From the NCBI RefSeq assembly GCF_014635905.1, contig NZ_BMDS01000003.1:1-64000 (forward strand): DNA of 64,000 bases, given 5' to 3'. Under the pieces are notes generated by a model. The model was not told the origin of the DNA. It did not search any database and saw only the letters and a program-made list of their open reading frames with translations. This document shows, piece by piece, positions 46,615 to 55,293 of this stretch (its first letter is position 1; each line of letters begins with the position of its first letter). The translations under genes and the position numbers were made by a program. Origin of the DNA: Limosilactobacillus caviae. GTDB taxonomy: Bacteria > Bacillota > Bacilli > Lactobacillales > Lactobacillaceae.

Positions 46615-46719
46615 TTTTGGTGTACCCAATCAATAGGTGTTAAACAAACTCGGGTTCTCTATTAATCATTTGGCATGTCCGAAGTGTATTAATAGTTGAA
46701 ATTCCGGGTTTTTTATTTT
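46584..46719 (+). promoter_or_regulatory. Attenuator: pause hairpin, antiterminator option and terminator
   Basis: Hairpin A is CTCAGCCT/AGGCTGAG. The terminator is a long stem: AAACTCGGG (46646-46654) with CCGGGTTTT region (46704-46711 and next), then CTATTAAT (46659-46666) with ATTAATAG (46688-46695), ending in a T run (46709-46719, one A inside). CTGAGT (46607-46612) can instead pair with ACTCGG (46648-46653), which would break the terminator's 5' arm. A ribosome stalled on the Ser codons would block hairpin A and free CTGAGT. The pairings are by eye; no energies were calculated. Confidence 0.7.
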
Positions 46720-46747
46720 GCCTAATATTAAGAATGGAGGAATGATG

Positions 46748-48079
46748 ATGAATCAACAACCAGCGGATGAATTAAAAAGGGCGCTTGGATTTTGGTCTGC
46801 CATTTCAATTGTGGTGGGGACCATTATTGGGTCGGGAATATTCTTTAAGCAAGGCTCTGTTCTTGATAGTGCTGGAACATCGACTCTTGCAATCGCTGCT
46901 TGGGTTTTCGGGGGAATTATTACCCTGACTGGTGGGCTAACAGTTGCCGAAATCGGAGCTCAGATGCCATATACCGGTGGGCTTTACGTATATATTGAAA
47001 ATATTTATGGCCGGATTCTCGGCTTCCTGGCTGGGTGGATGCAGGTAATTGTATACGGTCCCGCGATTATTGCTTCGGTTGCCGGTTTTATGAGTATTTT
47101 AATGGCTAACTTTTTTGGCCTGGGAGCACAATGGCGAATACCATTGGCAGTAATTACAGTTGTTGCAATCGGAATAATGAATTTATTTGAAAATAAAGTC
47201 GGTGCAATTTTTTCAATTATCACAACAGCAGGTAAAATGATTCCGATTGCTGCTATTATCATTTTTGGCCTTTTCTGGGGTCAGCAAGACGCTTTTGGAC
47301 AAACTGTTACAGAAATTCATCAATCAACTGGTGGCTTTGGGGTAGCGGTTTTAGCAACATTATTTGGTTATGATGGCTGGATTTTAATTGCTAACCTTGG
47401 TGGTGAAATGAAGAATCCGCAAAAGCTGCTTCCTCGCGCTATTATCTTAGGAATTACTGCGGTATTAATTATCTATACCTTAATTACTATTGGAATCCTT
47501 AAATTTCTTCCTGTTAATACAATTCATCGATTAGGTGAAAATGCAACAGCCTATCTAGCTGTTAAAGCCTTTGGGGCAATCGGCGGTAAGTTATTATCAG
47601 CTGGTATTATTATTTCGATGATGGGGACATTAAACGGGAAAATGATTACGTTCCCGCGGATTGTCTATGCCATGGCTCGTCGACGCGACTTACCATTCTC
47701 ACGATATCTCTCGTACATTACACCTAAAGGAAAGTCACCGGTTGTTGCAACAATGTTTATTATTGTGTTAGCAACAATCATGATGTGCTTCTTTGATCCT
47801 GATCATTTATCAGATTTATGTGTGTTTACTGTATATTGTTTCTATTTACTAGCATTTTTTGGTATCTTCATTTTAAGACGAAAGAATAAGGAACCGCGAC
47901 CATTTAGCACGCCGCTTTACCCCCTTGTCCCGATTATTGCGATTGCGGGTGGGATTTTTATCCTCGTAAGTGAAGTTATGAATGATCCGGCTGGTGTAAT
48001 TCTTTTTATAGGGATTGTTATTGTCGGATTGCCAATTCTATACATTGTTAAGCGGATGGATCAACGGCGGATGCATTAG
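46748..48079 (+). CDS. SteT-like L-type amino acid (serine/threonine) transporter
   Basis: A 443-residue APC protein with 12 hydrophobic segments. WSAISIVVGTIIGSGIFFKQGSVL is the substrate-binding start of helix 1, and FGYDGWILIANLGGEMKNPQKLLPRAI is typical of the LAT branch that includes Bacillus SteT (YkbA), an L-serine/L-threonine exchanger. Three ATGs occur in a row; the third (46748) has the best spacing to GGAGG. The serine-codon leader upstream supports a serine-related substrate. It is a single-gene unit. Confidence 0.85.
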   Translation: MNQQPADELKRALGFWSAISIVVGTIIGSGIFFKQGSVLDSAGTSTLAIAAWVFGGIITLTGGLTVAEIGAQMPYTGGLYVYIENIYGRILGFLAGWMQVIVYGPAIIASVAGFMSILMANFFGLGAQWRIPLAVITVVAIGIMNLFENKVGAIFSIITTAGKMIPIAAIIIFGLFWGQQDAFGQTVTEIHQSTGGFGVAVLATLFGYDGWILIANLGGEMKNPQKLLPRAIILGITAVLIIYTLITIGILKFLPVNTIHRLGENATAYLAVKAFGAIGGKLLSAGIIISMMGTLNGKMITFPRIVYAMARRRDLPFSRYLSYITPKGKSPVVATMFIIVLATIMMCFFDPDHLSDLCVFTVYCFYLLAFFGIFILRRKNKEPRPFSTPLYPLVPIIAIAGGIFILVSEVMNDPAGVILFIGIVIVGLPILYIVKRMDQRRMH

Positions 48080-48086
48080 TATTCGA

Positions 48087-48166
48087 GGAGGGAGCTTGAC
48101 CGAAATATCCCCTCCGCAATAGGCTTCTAGAGTTCGGTAAAACTGAACGCTAGAGGCCTTTTTATG
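48087..48166 (+). terminator. Double-hairpin terminator element, copy 2
   Basis: The first hairpin pairs GGAGGG (48087-48092) with CCCTCC (48110-48115). The second pairs AGGCTTCTAG (48121-48130) with CTAGAGGCCT (48150-48159), with an inner GTTCGGT/ACTGAAC stem, followed by a T run. The arm and the GTTCGGTA motif match the element at 20262. Confidence 0.8.
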
Positions 48167-48291
48167 TATCGTATGTTCATTTTTGATACCAATTAATAGT
48201 GGCTCCGTAGCTTTTTCTTGCTCGAATAAGACACGCCCGGCTTGATGTGATAAAATGGGTGAGTAGCTGTAAGGAAGAAAGGAAACTATTA

Positions 48292-49164
48292 ATGGCAGAT
48301 GAAAAACTAAAAGTAGTAATAATCACAGGGATGAGCGGGGCAGGTAAAACTGTTGCCGTTCATAGCTTAGAAGATTTAGGATACTTTGTAATTGATAATA
48401 TGCTTCCGGGATTAGCAGAACGGTTTGTAGATGTAATTGAAGAGTCCGATGAATTCAATAAAATCGCTATGGTGATGGATATGCGTTCGCGGGGCTTTTA
48501 CGATGAAGTCTTACCGAACTTTGAAAAGCTAAAGCAACGTTCTGATTTAGATGTTAAGTTATTGTTTCTTGATGCAAATGATGTTACGTTAATTTCCCGT
48601 TATAAGGAAACTCGTCGGTCACATCCATTGTCACCACATGGTCGAATTTTAGATGGGGTTGAATTAGAACGAAAGCTATCTGCTGATCTCAAGAGTCAAG
48701 CTGATATTGTAATTGATACGACGAATATAACGCCTCGTAACTTGAAATTACGGTTAAATAAGCTTTTTGGACATGGTGAAGGCAGTGACTTTTACGTTGA
48801 GGTAATGTCATTTGGCTTTAAGTACGGGTTACCGCTTGATGCTGATATTGTAATGGATGTCCGCTTTTTGCCTAACCCATTTTATATTCCAGAATTAAAG
48901 CACCTAACCGGGAATGATAAGGCGGTTCAAGAATATGTAATGCAGAGTCCGCTTGCTAAAGAATTTTATCAACACTTGCGATCACTTTTAGAAATATCTC
49001 TACCGGGGTATATTCGTGAAGGTAAGAGTAGTTTAACAATTGCAATTGGGTGTACTGGTGGTCAACATCGATCAGTAACAATTGCTAATAAAATATCTGC
49101 TGATTTAAAAACCGATGGGTATAAGGTTAATACTTACCATCGGGATGTTGAAAAGGCAAAGTAA
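48292..49164 (+). CDS. rapZ: RNase adapter/nucleotide-binding protein RapZ (YvcJ)
   Basis: A 290-residue RapZ/YvcJ protein. Walker A GMSGAGKTVAVHSLEDLGYFVIDN opens it, and the C-terminal domain has SFGFKYGLPLDADIVMDVRFLPNP and GCTGGQHRSVTIANKI. In E. coli RapZ guides decay of a small RNA controlling glmS; in Bacillus YvcJ binds GTP/ATP and affects competence gene expression. The ATG after GGAAAC is chosen, fifteen codons inside the longest frame. It heads the conserved rapZ-yvcK-whiA operon. Confidence 0.93.
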   Translation: MADEKLKVVIITGMSGAGKTVAVHSLEDLGYFVIDNMLPGLAERFVDVIEESDEFNKIAMVMDMRSRGFYDEVLPNFEKLKQRSDLDVKLLFLDANDVTLISRYKETRRSHPLSPHGRILDGVELERKLSADLKSQADIVIDTTNITPRNLKLRLNKLFGHGEGSDFYVEVMSFGFKYGLPLDADIVMDVRFLPNPFYIPELKHLTGNDKAVQEYVMQSPLAKEFYQHLRSLLEISLPGYIREGKSSLTIAIGCTGGQHRSVTIANKISADLKTDGYKVNTYHRDVEKAK

Positions 49165-49179
49165 AGAGGAGTTTTGATT

Positions 49180-50166
49180 ATGTTGCATAAACCAAAGATT
49201 GTAGTAATCGGTGGTGGAACTGGGCTCCCAGTCGTTTTGCGCGGATTACGAGATCAAGACGCTGATGTTACAGCGGTTGTGACCGTTGCTGACGATGGTG
49301 GTTCATCAGGAATATTACGTAATTATATTAATGTTGTGCCACCTGGTGATATTCGGAATGTTTTAGTTGCACTATCGGAATTACCGGATCTTGAACTTGA
49401 TATTTTCCAATACCGCTTTAAGAGTAGTGATCAATTTTTTGCCGGCCATGCAATTGGTAATTTGATTATTTCAGCTTTATCTGAAATGAAAGGCGGTATT
49501 TTTACAGCAGTTCAAGAACTATCTGAAATGATGAAAATTAATGGTCACATTTATCCAGTCGCTAATGAACCGTTAACGTTAAATGCTGAATTTACGGATG
49601 GAACAAAACTAAGCGGCGAGTCAGAGATAACGGCAGCTCATAAACAGATTAAACGAGTATGGGTAACCCCTTCTGCTGATAATGATGGTCATCCGGCACG
49701 ACCGGTCTCTGAGGTTTTGACTGCAATTAAAAATGCTGACCAAATTGTTATCGGTCCTGGTAGTTTATTTACAAGCATTCTTCCCAACCTTATGATTTCT
49801 GAGGTAGGGCAAGCGGTTTGTGAGAGCAAGGCTGAAGTAATATATATTTGTAATATTATGACGCAGAAAGGTGAAACTGATAATTTTACTGATGCTGATC
49901 ATGTCCGTGTTCTGAATCAACATCTTGGGAAAAACTTCATTGATACGGTCTTAGTCAATATTCAACCAGTTCCCGCTAACTATCTTGACTTCCAAGAATG
50001 GAACGAAATTTCTCAACCGGTTAAGCATGATTTTCGCGGATTACGTGCACAAGGCTGCCGGGTAATTAGTTCTAATTTCTTACGGCTTAAAGATAATGGG
50101 GCATTTCATGATCGGGATAAGGTAGTAGCAGAATTAATGAACCGACTTCATCAAGTCCATGATTAA
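49180..50166 (+). CDS. yvcK: Gluconeogenesis/cell-wall factor YvcK (GlmR)
   Basis: A 328-residue UPF0052 protein related to CofD. Key motifs are [43 protein letters not shown] and [15 protein letters not shown]. In Bacillus, YvcK (GlmR) binds UDP-GlcNAc and stimulates GlmS, directing carbon into the cell wall. ATG 49180 is eight bases after AGGAG; the TTG six bases upstream is too close. Confidence 0.93.
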   Translation: MLHKPKIVVIGGGTGLPVVLRGLRDQDADVTAVVTVADDGGSSGILRNYINVVPPGDIRNVLVALSELPDLELDIFQYRFKSSDQFFAGHAIGNLIISALSEMKGGIFTAVQELSEMMKINGHIYPVANEPLTLNAEFTDGTKLSGESEITAAHKQIKRVWVTPSADNDGHPARPVSEVLTAIKNADQIVIGPGSLFTSILPNLMISEVGQAVCESKAEVIYICNIMTQKGETDNFTDADHVRVLNQHLGKNFIDTVLVNIQPVPANYLDFQEWNEISQPVKHDFRGLRAQGCRVISSNFLRLKDNGAFHDRDKVVAELMNRLHQVHD

Positions 50167-50184
50167 TAAGGAGGCAGATGCTAA

Positions 50185-51123
50185 GTGTCATACGCGAGCG
50201 AAGTAAAAAAAGAATTAACAGGAATAAAAGTTCATCGTGACAATGCGAAAGCTGAGCTAATGGCGCTTATTCGGATGAATGGGTCAATTGGGATTGCTGA
50301 TCGGCAATTGATACTTAACGTGCAGACTGAAAATCCTGCTATTGCACGTCGAATCTATTCGCTACTAAAACAGTTTTACGGGGTAGAAAGTGAAATTGTA
50401 GTACGGCGAAAGATGAAATTAAAGAAAAATAATCAGTATATTGTCCGTTTGCGTTACCATGCCCAGCATGTTTTAGATGATTTAGGAATTCTACAAAACT
50501 TCCAGATTAAAGAACAGGTGCCAGTCGAGCTGCTTAAAGATGAATGGATGGTGCGGTCTTATTTGCGGGGGGCTTTTCTCGCGGGAGGTTCGGTTAATAA
50601 TCCTGAAACTTCACGTTACCATTTGGAAATCTATTCTTTATATGAAGAACACAACGAAATGATTGCCCAAATGATAAATAAATTTGGCTTAAATGCGCAG
50701 ACAACGGCACGACGAAGCGGGTTCATTGTTTATCTGAAAGAAGCAGAAAAAATTGCAAATTTTATGTCACTAATTGGTGCAACAAATTCCATGCTGCAAT
50801 TTGAAAATGTGCGAATTGTACGCGATATGCGAAACTCTGTTAATCGATTAGTGAACTGTGAAAATGCTAACCTAAATAAAATTGCCAATGCTTCTACCCG
50901 GCAGATTGAAAATATTGAATTTATTGATTCACGTGTCGGACTTAGCAGTTTGCCTGATAAATTACGAGAAATAGCTGAAACGCGACTTGCCCATCAAGAA
51001 GTAAGCTTAAAAGAACTAGGCGAATTAGTACCAGGAGGGCCAATTTCAAAATCGGGGGTTAATCATCGTTTACGCAAATTAAATGCATATGCTGATGAAT
51101 TGCGTGCCTCACAAGTAAAATAA
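50185..51123 (+). CDS. whiA: WhiA-family DNA-binding protein
   Basis: A 312-residue WhiA: an N-terminal LAGLIDADG-like domain ([38 protein letters not shown]) and a C-terminal HTH ([33 protein letters not shown]). In Streptomyces WhiA is a sporulation regulator; in Firmicutes it affects division and chromosome segregation. The start is GTG behind AAGGAGG. It ends the rapZ-yvcK-whiA operon at a strong terminator. Confidence 0.95.
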   Translation: MSYASEVKKELTGIKVHRDNAKAELMALIRMNGSIGIADRQLILNVQTENPAIARRIYSLLKQFYGVESEIVVRRKMKLKKNNQYIVRLRYHAQHVLDDLGILQNFQIKEQVPVELLKDEWMVRSYLRGAFLAGGSVNNPETSRYHLEIYSLYEEHNEMIAQMINKFGLNAQTTARRSGFIVYLKEAEKIANFMSLIGATNSMLQFENVRIVRDMRNSVNRLVNCENANLNKIANASTRQIENIEFIDSRVGLSSLPDKLREIAETRLAHQEVSLKELGELVPGGPISKSGVNHRLRKLNAYADELRASQVK

Positions 51124-51128
51124 TAAAA

Positions 51129-51180
51129 GCCTTTAGCATATCTTCGTCCTTGATCGACAGGGTATGCTAAAGGCCTTTTT
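51129..51180. terminator. Terminator after whiA, also facing the small minus-strand gene
   Basis: GCCTTTAGCATA (51129) pairs with TATGCTAAAGGC (ending 51174), then TTTTT. On the other strand a T-rich tract follows the small gene's stop before this stem. Confidence 0.85.
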
Positions 51181-51195
51181 GTAAAAAAAGAAAAC

Positions 51196-51309
51196 CTATT
51201 TTTTATTAATGCTTTCGCTAATCAATGCTAATTCTGTAGCGGCACATTCTTGATCTAATTCATTCCAATTTGTAGTAACGTTAAAAATGTTTAAGGTATT
51301 TACTGACAT
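51196..51309 (-). CDS. Small acidic protein, 37 residues, unknown
   Basis: An ATG six bases after GAGGAGG opens a 37-codon frame. The peptide is acidic in its second half (NELDQECAATELALISESINKK), has one cysteine and a hydrophobic stretch near the N-terminus (NTLNIFNV). A good promoter lies upstream and a T-rich tract with the whiA terminator downstream. I do not recognise it. The complete set of signals makes it more convincing than its length suggests. Confidence 0.6.
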   Translation of the reverse strand: MSVNTLNIFNVTTNWNELDQECAATELALISESINKK

Positions 51310-51365
51310 AGTTATATCCTCCTCGGTCTTACACCATTACTTTATTTCTCATGTCTATACTCTGT

Positions 51366-51394
51366 ATCATACTCTAATTGGTCTAAAATGTAAA
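51366..51394 (-). promoter_or_regulatory. Promoter of the 37-residue gene
   Basis: Minus strand: TTTACA (51389-51394), a 17-base spacer and TATGAT (51366-51371). Confidence 0.65.
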
Positions 51395-51551
51395 TCTTTT
51401 AGTTGTAACGTTTGATGGACGCTTGATAAAATTGGTATAGTTAAATCAGCTAAAAAGCTAAGGTAATAGTAAAGATAATCGTTTAACAATTTCAAGAAAA
51501 TATTTCTTAATTTTTTCTTGGGAGGATTTATTTTTTGAAATTTAGAGAGAC

Positions 51552-51580
51552 TTGCTTTTTAAAACGATGCCCGGTATAAT
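51552..51580 (+). promoter_or_regulatory. Promoter of the 43-residue basic protein
   Basis: TTGCTT (51552-51557), a 17-base spacer and a perfect TATAAT (51575-51580). Confidence 0.7.
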
Positions 51581-51627
51581 TGGAACGTTAATTAATTTAC
51601 GTTTAATATAAAAGGAGGCAAATACAC

Positions 51628-51759
51628 ATGCGTAAAGCACACCCATACGGCGTACAAGGCCGTCGCCCAATCGCTTCAAAGTACAAGCGAGCATTAAAAG
51701 AAAAGAAGATTGAAGCTATTCGTAAGTGGGCTAAGGAAAAGCCAGCTGAAGAAAAGTAA
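51628..51759 (+). CDS. Small basic protein, 43 residues, unknown
   Basis: A strong AAAGGAGG lies 9 bases before the ATG. The peptide is highly basic, begins MRKAHPYGVQGRRPIASKY and continues as a Lys/Glu-rich amphipathic helix ending KPAEEK. Codon use is that of highly expressed genes in this window. It has its own promoter and terminator. The composition suggests RNA or ribosome binding, but that is inference; I do not recognise a named family. Confidence 0.75.
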   Translation: MRKAHPYGVQGRRPIASKYKRALKEKKIEAIRKWAKEKPAEEK

Positions 51760-51767
51760 TTCATAAA

Positions 51768-51802
51768 AAAGATCATGCAGCTTAATGCATGGTCTTTATT
51801 TT
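51768..51802 (+). terminator. Terminator after the 43-residue gene
   Basis: AAAGATCATGCA pairs with TGCATGGTCTTT, then ATTTTT. Confidence 0.85.
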
Positions 51803-51831
51803 TACAAAAATATTAAATAAAGGTTAAAACA

Positions 51832-51861
51832 TTTGACCTTTTTTGACCAATCGAGTATAGT
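51832..51861 (+). promoter_or_regulatory. clpP promoter with overlapping CtsR operator
   Basis: On the minus strand the CtsR direct repeat GGTCAAA-AAA-GGTCAAA (51832-51848) is a full consensus match. On the plus strand it contains the -35 box TTGACC (51833-51838), 17 bases before TATAGT (51856-51861). Confidence 0.88.
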
Positions 51862-51872
51862 ATTATTATCCG

Positions 51873-51899
51873 TTAGCATACAAGACTAACGAGTGCTAA
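51873..51899 (+). promoter_or_regulatory. CIRCE-like inverted repeat in the clpP leader
   Basis: TTAGCATAC-N9-GAGTGCTAA keeps the exact CIRCE geometry with a perfect right arm; the left arm differs from TTAGCACTC at two positions. It lies 12 bases after the -10 box, the same place as CIRCE in groESL. Confidence 0.65.
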
Positions 51900-51920
51900 T
51901 TAACTTAAGGAGGCCATATT

Positions 51921-52514
51921 ATGAATTTAGTTCCTACTGTCATTGAGCAATCATCACGTGGTGAACGTGCTTATGACATTTACTCACGGCTTCTGAAGGA
52001 CCGCATTATTATGCTTTCCGGTCCAATTGAAGACGAAATGGCAAATTCAATTGTTGCGCAGCTTCTATTCCTTGATGCGCAAGATTCAACTAAAGACATT
52101 TATTTATACATTAATTCACCTGGTGGAGTTGTTACCTCAGGAATGGCAATTTACGACACCATGAACTTTATTAAGGCTGATGTTCAAACTATCGTCATCG
52201 GAATGGCTGCTTCTATGGCCAGTGTGTTAGTATCATCTGGTGCTAAGGGGAAGCGTTTTGGGTTACCGCACTCACAAGTTCTGATTCACCAGCCATCTGG
52301 TGGAGCACAAGGTCAGCAAACTGAAATTGAAATTGCTGCTACTGAAATTTTGAAGACTAGAAAGATGCTTAATGGCATTTTAGCTAAGAATTCTGGTCAG
52401 CCGATTGAAAAGATTCAGGCTGATACTGAACGTGACCATTATTTAACAGCGCAGGAAGCGGTAGATTACGGCTTGCTTGATGGCGTAATGGAAAATAATT
52501 CAAAATTAAAGTAA
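51921..52514 (+). CDS. clpP: ATP-dependent Clp protease proteolytic subunit
   Basis: A 197-residue ClpP with catalytic triad Ser98 (GMAASMAS), His123 (LIHQPSGG) and Asp172 ([11 protein letters not shown]), and the N-terminal loop [10 protein letters not shown] that docks ClpC, ClpE or ClpX. It degrades misfolded and regulatory proteins. AAGGAGG precedes the ATG. The CtsR site and the CIRCE-like repeat upstream indicate heat-shock control. Confidence 0.98.
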   Translation: MNLVPTVIEQSSRGERAYDIYSRLLKDRIIMLSGPIEDEMANSIVAQLLFLDAQDSTKDIYLYINSPGGVVTSGMAIYDTMNFIKADVQTIVIGMAASMASVLVSSGAKGKRFGLPHSQVLIHQPSGGAQGQQTEIEIAATEILKTRKMLNGILAKNSGQPIEKIQADTERDHYLTAQEAVDYGLLDGVMENNSKLK

Positions 52515-52540
52515 TACTTAATAAGTTTAATTAAACATAA

Positions 52541-52584
52541 ATCCCTATATTTAGGCTTTTTCCTAGATATAGGGATTATTTTTA
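52541..52584 (+). terminator. Terminator after clpP
   Basis: AATCCCTATAT...TAGG pairs with CCTA...ATATAGGGATT, then ATTTTT. Confidence 0.85.
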
Positions 52585-52602
52585 TATATAAAAATTTAAA
52601 AT

Positions 52603-52626
52603 AAAAAAAGAGGCTATAGTAGCCTC
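52603..52626 (-). terminator. Terminator after tRNA-Arg
   Basis: Minus strand: GAGGCTA-CTA-TAGCCTC followed by a run of T, seven bases after the tRNA 3' end. Confidence 0.85.
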
Positions 52627-52632
52627 ACAGGA

Positions 52633-52704
52633 TGCGCCCCCCGAGAGTCGAACTCGGATCTCGAGAACCGGAATCTCACGTGCGATCCATTACACTAAGG
52701 GCGC
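52633..52704 (-). tRNA. tRNA-Arg (anticodon CCG)
   Basis: A 72-base cloverleaf: acceptor GCGCCCT/GGGGCGC, D stem GTGT/GCAC with loop AATGGATC, and anticodon stem TGAGA/TCTCG enclosing TTCCGGT, so the anticodon is CCG reading CGG. The T loop is TTCGACT. The CCA end is not encoded. CGG arginine codons are frequent in the genes around it, so this tRNA should matter for translation here. Confidence 0.93.
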
Positions 52705-52854
52705 GTCAACAAATATTATACTATCTTAAATTATAATGGATTGCAAGGATTATTTGAAAAATTTAATCAAAATAACGCTTACATCAGAAAAATGTTGTGA
52801 TTGAATAGACAATTTTTTTGAAGATGGTATGATAAGTATCGTAGGAGTTGTATA

Positions 52855-52930
52855 TTGCTTAGACCTTACCACTGCGTCACTTACAATGGTTGACAGTTGC
52901 GATGCTGATGTAATGTGATAAACTAAGCAA
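52855..52930 (+). promoter_or_regulatory. Long structured leader of the gap operon
   Basis: TTGCTTAG (52855-52862) pairs perfectly with CTAAGCAA (52923-52930). Inside, TCACTTACA (52877-52885) pairs with TGTAATGTGA (52909-52918) with one bulge. It is followed by about 40 unpaired bases and the gap ribosome site. There is no T run after the stem, so it is not a terminator. A promoter with TATGAT (52828-52833) precedes it. Confidence 0.55.
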
Positions 52931-52971
52931 GTACACTAATTTATGTTTTTCCTAAAGGAGGAATTTGCAGT

Positions 52972-53979
52972 ATGACTGTAAAAATTGGTATTAACGGTTT
53001 TGGCCGTATTGGTCGTTTAGCATTTCGTCGGATTCACGAACTCAACACAGATGATATTGAAGTTGTTGCAATCAACGATTTGACTACTCCTTCCATGTTG
53101 GCATACTTACTTAAGTATGACTCAACTCATGGTAAGTTCCCTGGTGAAGTTTCAGCTACTGATACTGGTATTGTTGTTGATGGTAAGGAATACCCTGTAT
53201 ATGCTGAACGTGATGCTCGTAACATTCCTTGGGTAAAGAACGATGGCGTTGACTTTGTCCTTGAATGTACTGGTTTCTACACTTCTGCTGAAAAGTCACA
53301 AGCACACATCGATGCTGGTGCAAAGCGTGTATTGATTTCAGCACCTGCTGGTAACATCCCAACTGTTGTTCCTGGTGTTAACCTTGACACCTTGACTAAG
53401 GATGATGTTATCGTTTCAGCTGGTTCATGTACTACTAGCTGTTTAGCACCAATGGCTAAGGTTTTGAATGACGAATTTGGTGTTAAGGTTGGTACTATGA
53501 CTACTATTCACGCATTCACTTCAACTCAAGCTATCCTTGACGGCCCTCGTGGTAAGAAGATGCGTAACAACCGTACTGCAAGTGTTAACACTATTCCTCA
53601 CTCAAGTGGTGCTGCTAAGGCTATCGGCTTAGTTATCCCTGAATTAAACGGTAAGCTTTCAGGTCACGCACAACGTGTTGGTGTTGTTGATGGTTCATTA
53701 ACTGAACTTGTTTCAATCTTGAACAAGAAGGTTACTGTTGACCAAATCAACGATGCTATGAAGAAGGCTACTAGTCCAGCATTTGGTTACACTGAAGACG
53801 AAATTGTTTCAACTGATATTATCGGTTCAACATATGGTTCAGTATTTGATCCTTCCCAAACTGAAATTATGGAAGGTGACGATGGTTCACAATTAGTTAA
53901 GACTGTTGCTTGGTACGACAACGAATACGGTTTCACTAGCAACATGATCCGTACTTTACTTCACTTTGCTACTCTTTAA
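52972..53979 (+). CDS. gap: Glyceraldehyde-3-phosphate dehydrogenase (NAD)
   Basis: A 335-residue [23 protein letters not shown]-binding start, catalytic Cys in [17 protein letters not shown], and the S-loop and C-terminal [16 protein letters not shown]. An Asp near position 35 (INDLTT) indicates NAD preference. It converts glyceraldehyde-3-P to 1,3-bisphosphoglycerate, a step used by the phosphoketolase pathway as well as glycolysis. Codon use is extremely biased. It starts the gap-pgk-tpiA-eno cluster. Confidence 0.98.
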   Translation: MTVKIGINGFGRIGRLAFRRIHELNTDDIEVVAINDLTTPSMLAYLLKYDSTHGKFPGEVSATDTGIVVDGKEYPVYAERDARNIPWVKNDGVDFVLECTGFYTSAEKSQAHIDAGAKRVLISAPAGNIPTVVPGVNLDTLTKDDVIVSAGSCTTSCLAPMAKVLNDEFGVKVGTMTTIHAFTSTQAILDGPRGKKMRNNRTASVNTIPHSSGAAKAIGLVIPELNGKLSGHAQRVGVVDGSLTELVSILNKKVTVDQINDAMKKATSPAFGYTEDEIVSTDIIGSTYGSVFDPSQTEIMEGDDGSQLVKTVAWYDNEYGFTSNMIRTLLHFATL

Positions 53980-54006
53980 TTTGAAGTAAAATTAAACTAA
54001 TTGATT

Positions 54007-54041
54007 AAGGTGGGAGGAGGAGAACTCCGCTCACCTTTTTT
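54007..54041 (+). terminator. Internal terminator between gap and pgk
   Basis: AAGGTGGGAGGAG pairs with CTCCGCTCACCTT, then a T run. It lies just before the pgk ribosome site, so pgk is transcribed by read-through or by a weak promoter. Confidence 0.8.
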
Positions 54042-54065
54042 GATAAAAGAGGAGGAAAAATATAC

Positions 54066-55271
54066 ATGGCTAAATTAACTGTTGAAGACCTTCCTTTAGA
54101 AGGTAAAAAAGTATTAATGCGTGTCGACTTTAATGTGCCAATTAAAGACGGCGTAGTTGGTGATGACAACCGAATCGTTGCCGCTTTACCAACTATTAAG
54201 TATGTAATTGATAATGGTGGCCGGGCAATCTTATTCTCACACCTTGGCCGGATTAAGAAAGAAGAAGATAAGCCAGGTCTTTCTCTTCGTCCAGTTGCTG
54301 AACGCCTTTCAAACTTGCTTAATAAGCCAGTAACATTTGTTCCGGTTACTGAAGGCAAGCAATTAGAAGATGCCATTGATAACATGAAGAACGGTGATGT
54401 TTTGCTTGTTCAAAACACTCGTTACGAAGATGTTAAGGATGGCGAATATGTAAAGCGTGAATCTGGTAATGATCCAGAGTTAGGCAAGTACTGGGCATCA
54501 CTCGGCGATGTATTCGTAAATGATGCTTTTGGTACTGCACACCGTAAACATGCATCAAATGTTGGAATTGCTACAAACATGCCAGGTAAGGCTGCTGCTG
54601 GTTACTTAATGGAAAAGGAAATTAAGTTCTTAGGTGACGCTGTGGATAACCCTGAACGACCATTTGTTGCTATCCTTGGTGGTGCTAAAGTTTCTGACAA
54701 GATTGGTGTTATTGACAACCTTCTTGATAAGGCAGATAAGATTATCATTGGTGGTGGAATGGCTTATACATTCTACGCTGCTAAAGGAATCAAAGTTGGT
54801 AACTCTCTTGTTGAAAAAGACAAGATTGATGTTGCTAAGCAAATCCTAGACAAGGCTGGCGACAAGTTAGTATTGCCAATTGATAACGTAGTGGCTGATA
54901 AGTTTAACAACGATGCTGACACTAAGGTAGTTGAAGGCGACATTGACGATGGCTGGATGGCTCTTGATATCGGTCCTAAGTCTGTAAAGGAATTTGCGAA
55001 CGTATTAAAAGATGCTAAGACTGTTGTTTGGAATGGACCAATGGGTGTATTTGAAATGCCTAACTTTGCTAAGGGTACGCTTGAAATTGGTAAGTTCCTT
55101 GGTACTTTAACAGATGCTACAACAATTGTCGGTGGTGGTGACTCAACTGCTGCTGTTAAGGAATTGGGTGTTGCTGATAAGCTTACTCATATCTCAACTG
55201 GTGGTGGAGCATCATTAACATACCTTGAAGGTAAAGAATTACCTGGAATTGCTGCAATTTCTGATAAGTAA
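54066..55271 (+). CDS. pgk: Phosphoglycerate kinase
   Basis: A 401-residue PGK with the signature [16 protein letters not shown] near the N-terminus, [27 protein letters not shown], and the C-terminal nucleotide motif [15 protein letters not shown] plus [20 protein letters not shown]. It forms ATP from 1,3-bisphosphoglycerate. GAGGAGG precedes the ATG. Confidence 0.98.
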   Translation: MAKLTVEDLPLEGKKVLMRVDFNVPIKDGVVGDDNRIVAALPTIKYVIDNGGRAILFSHLGRIKKEEDKPGLSLRPVAERLSNLLNKPVTFVPVTEGKQLEDAIDNMKNGDVLLVQNTRYEDVKDGEYVKRESGNDPELGKYWASLGDVFVNDAFGTAHRKHASNVGIATNMPGKAAAGYLMEKEIKFLGDAVDNPERPFVAILGGAKVSDKIGVIDNLLDKADKIIIGGGMAYTFYAAKGIKVGNSLVEKDKIDVAKQILDKAGDKLVLPIDNVVADKFNNDADTKVVEGDIDDGWMALDIGPKSVKEFANVLKDAKTVVWNGPMGVFEMPNFAKGTLEIGKFLGTLTDATTIVGGGDSTAAVKELGVADKLTHISTGGGASLTYLEGKELPGIAAISDK

Positions 55272-55293
55272 TTCGTTACTATTCATGATTAGG

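Noticed and set aside
46615-46747. Possible T-box upstream of the SteT-like gene
   Set aside because: No TGGNACCGCG core, no stem I specifier loop and less than 250 bases of leader. The peptide-leader model explains the structure better.
51411-51580. A 14-codon TTG-started frame (51536-51580) behind GGGAGG
   Set aside because: It overlaps the promoter of the 43-residue gene and has nothing else to support it.
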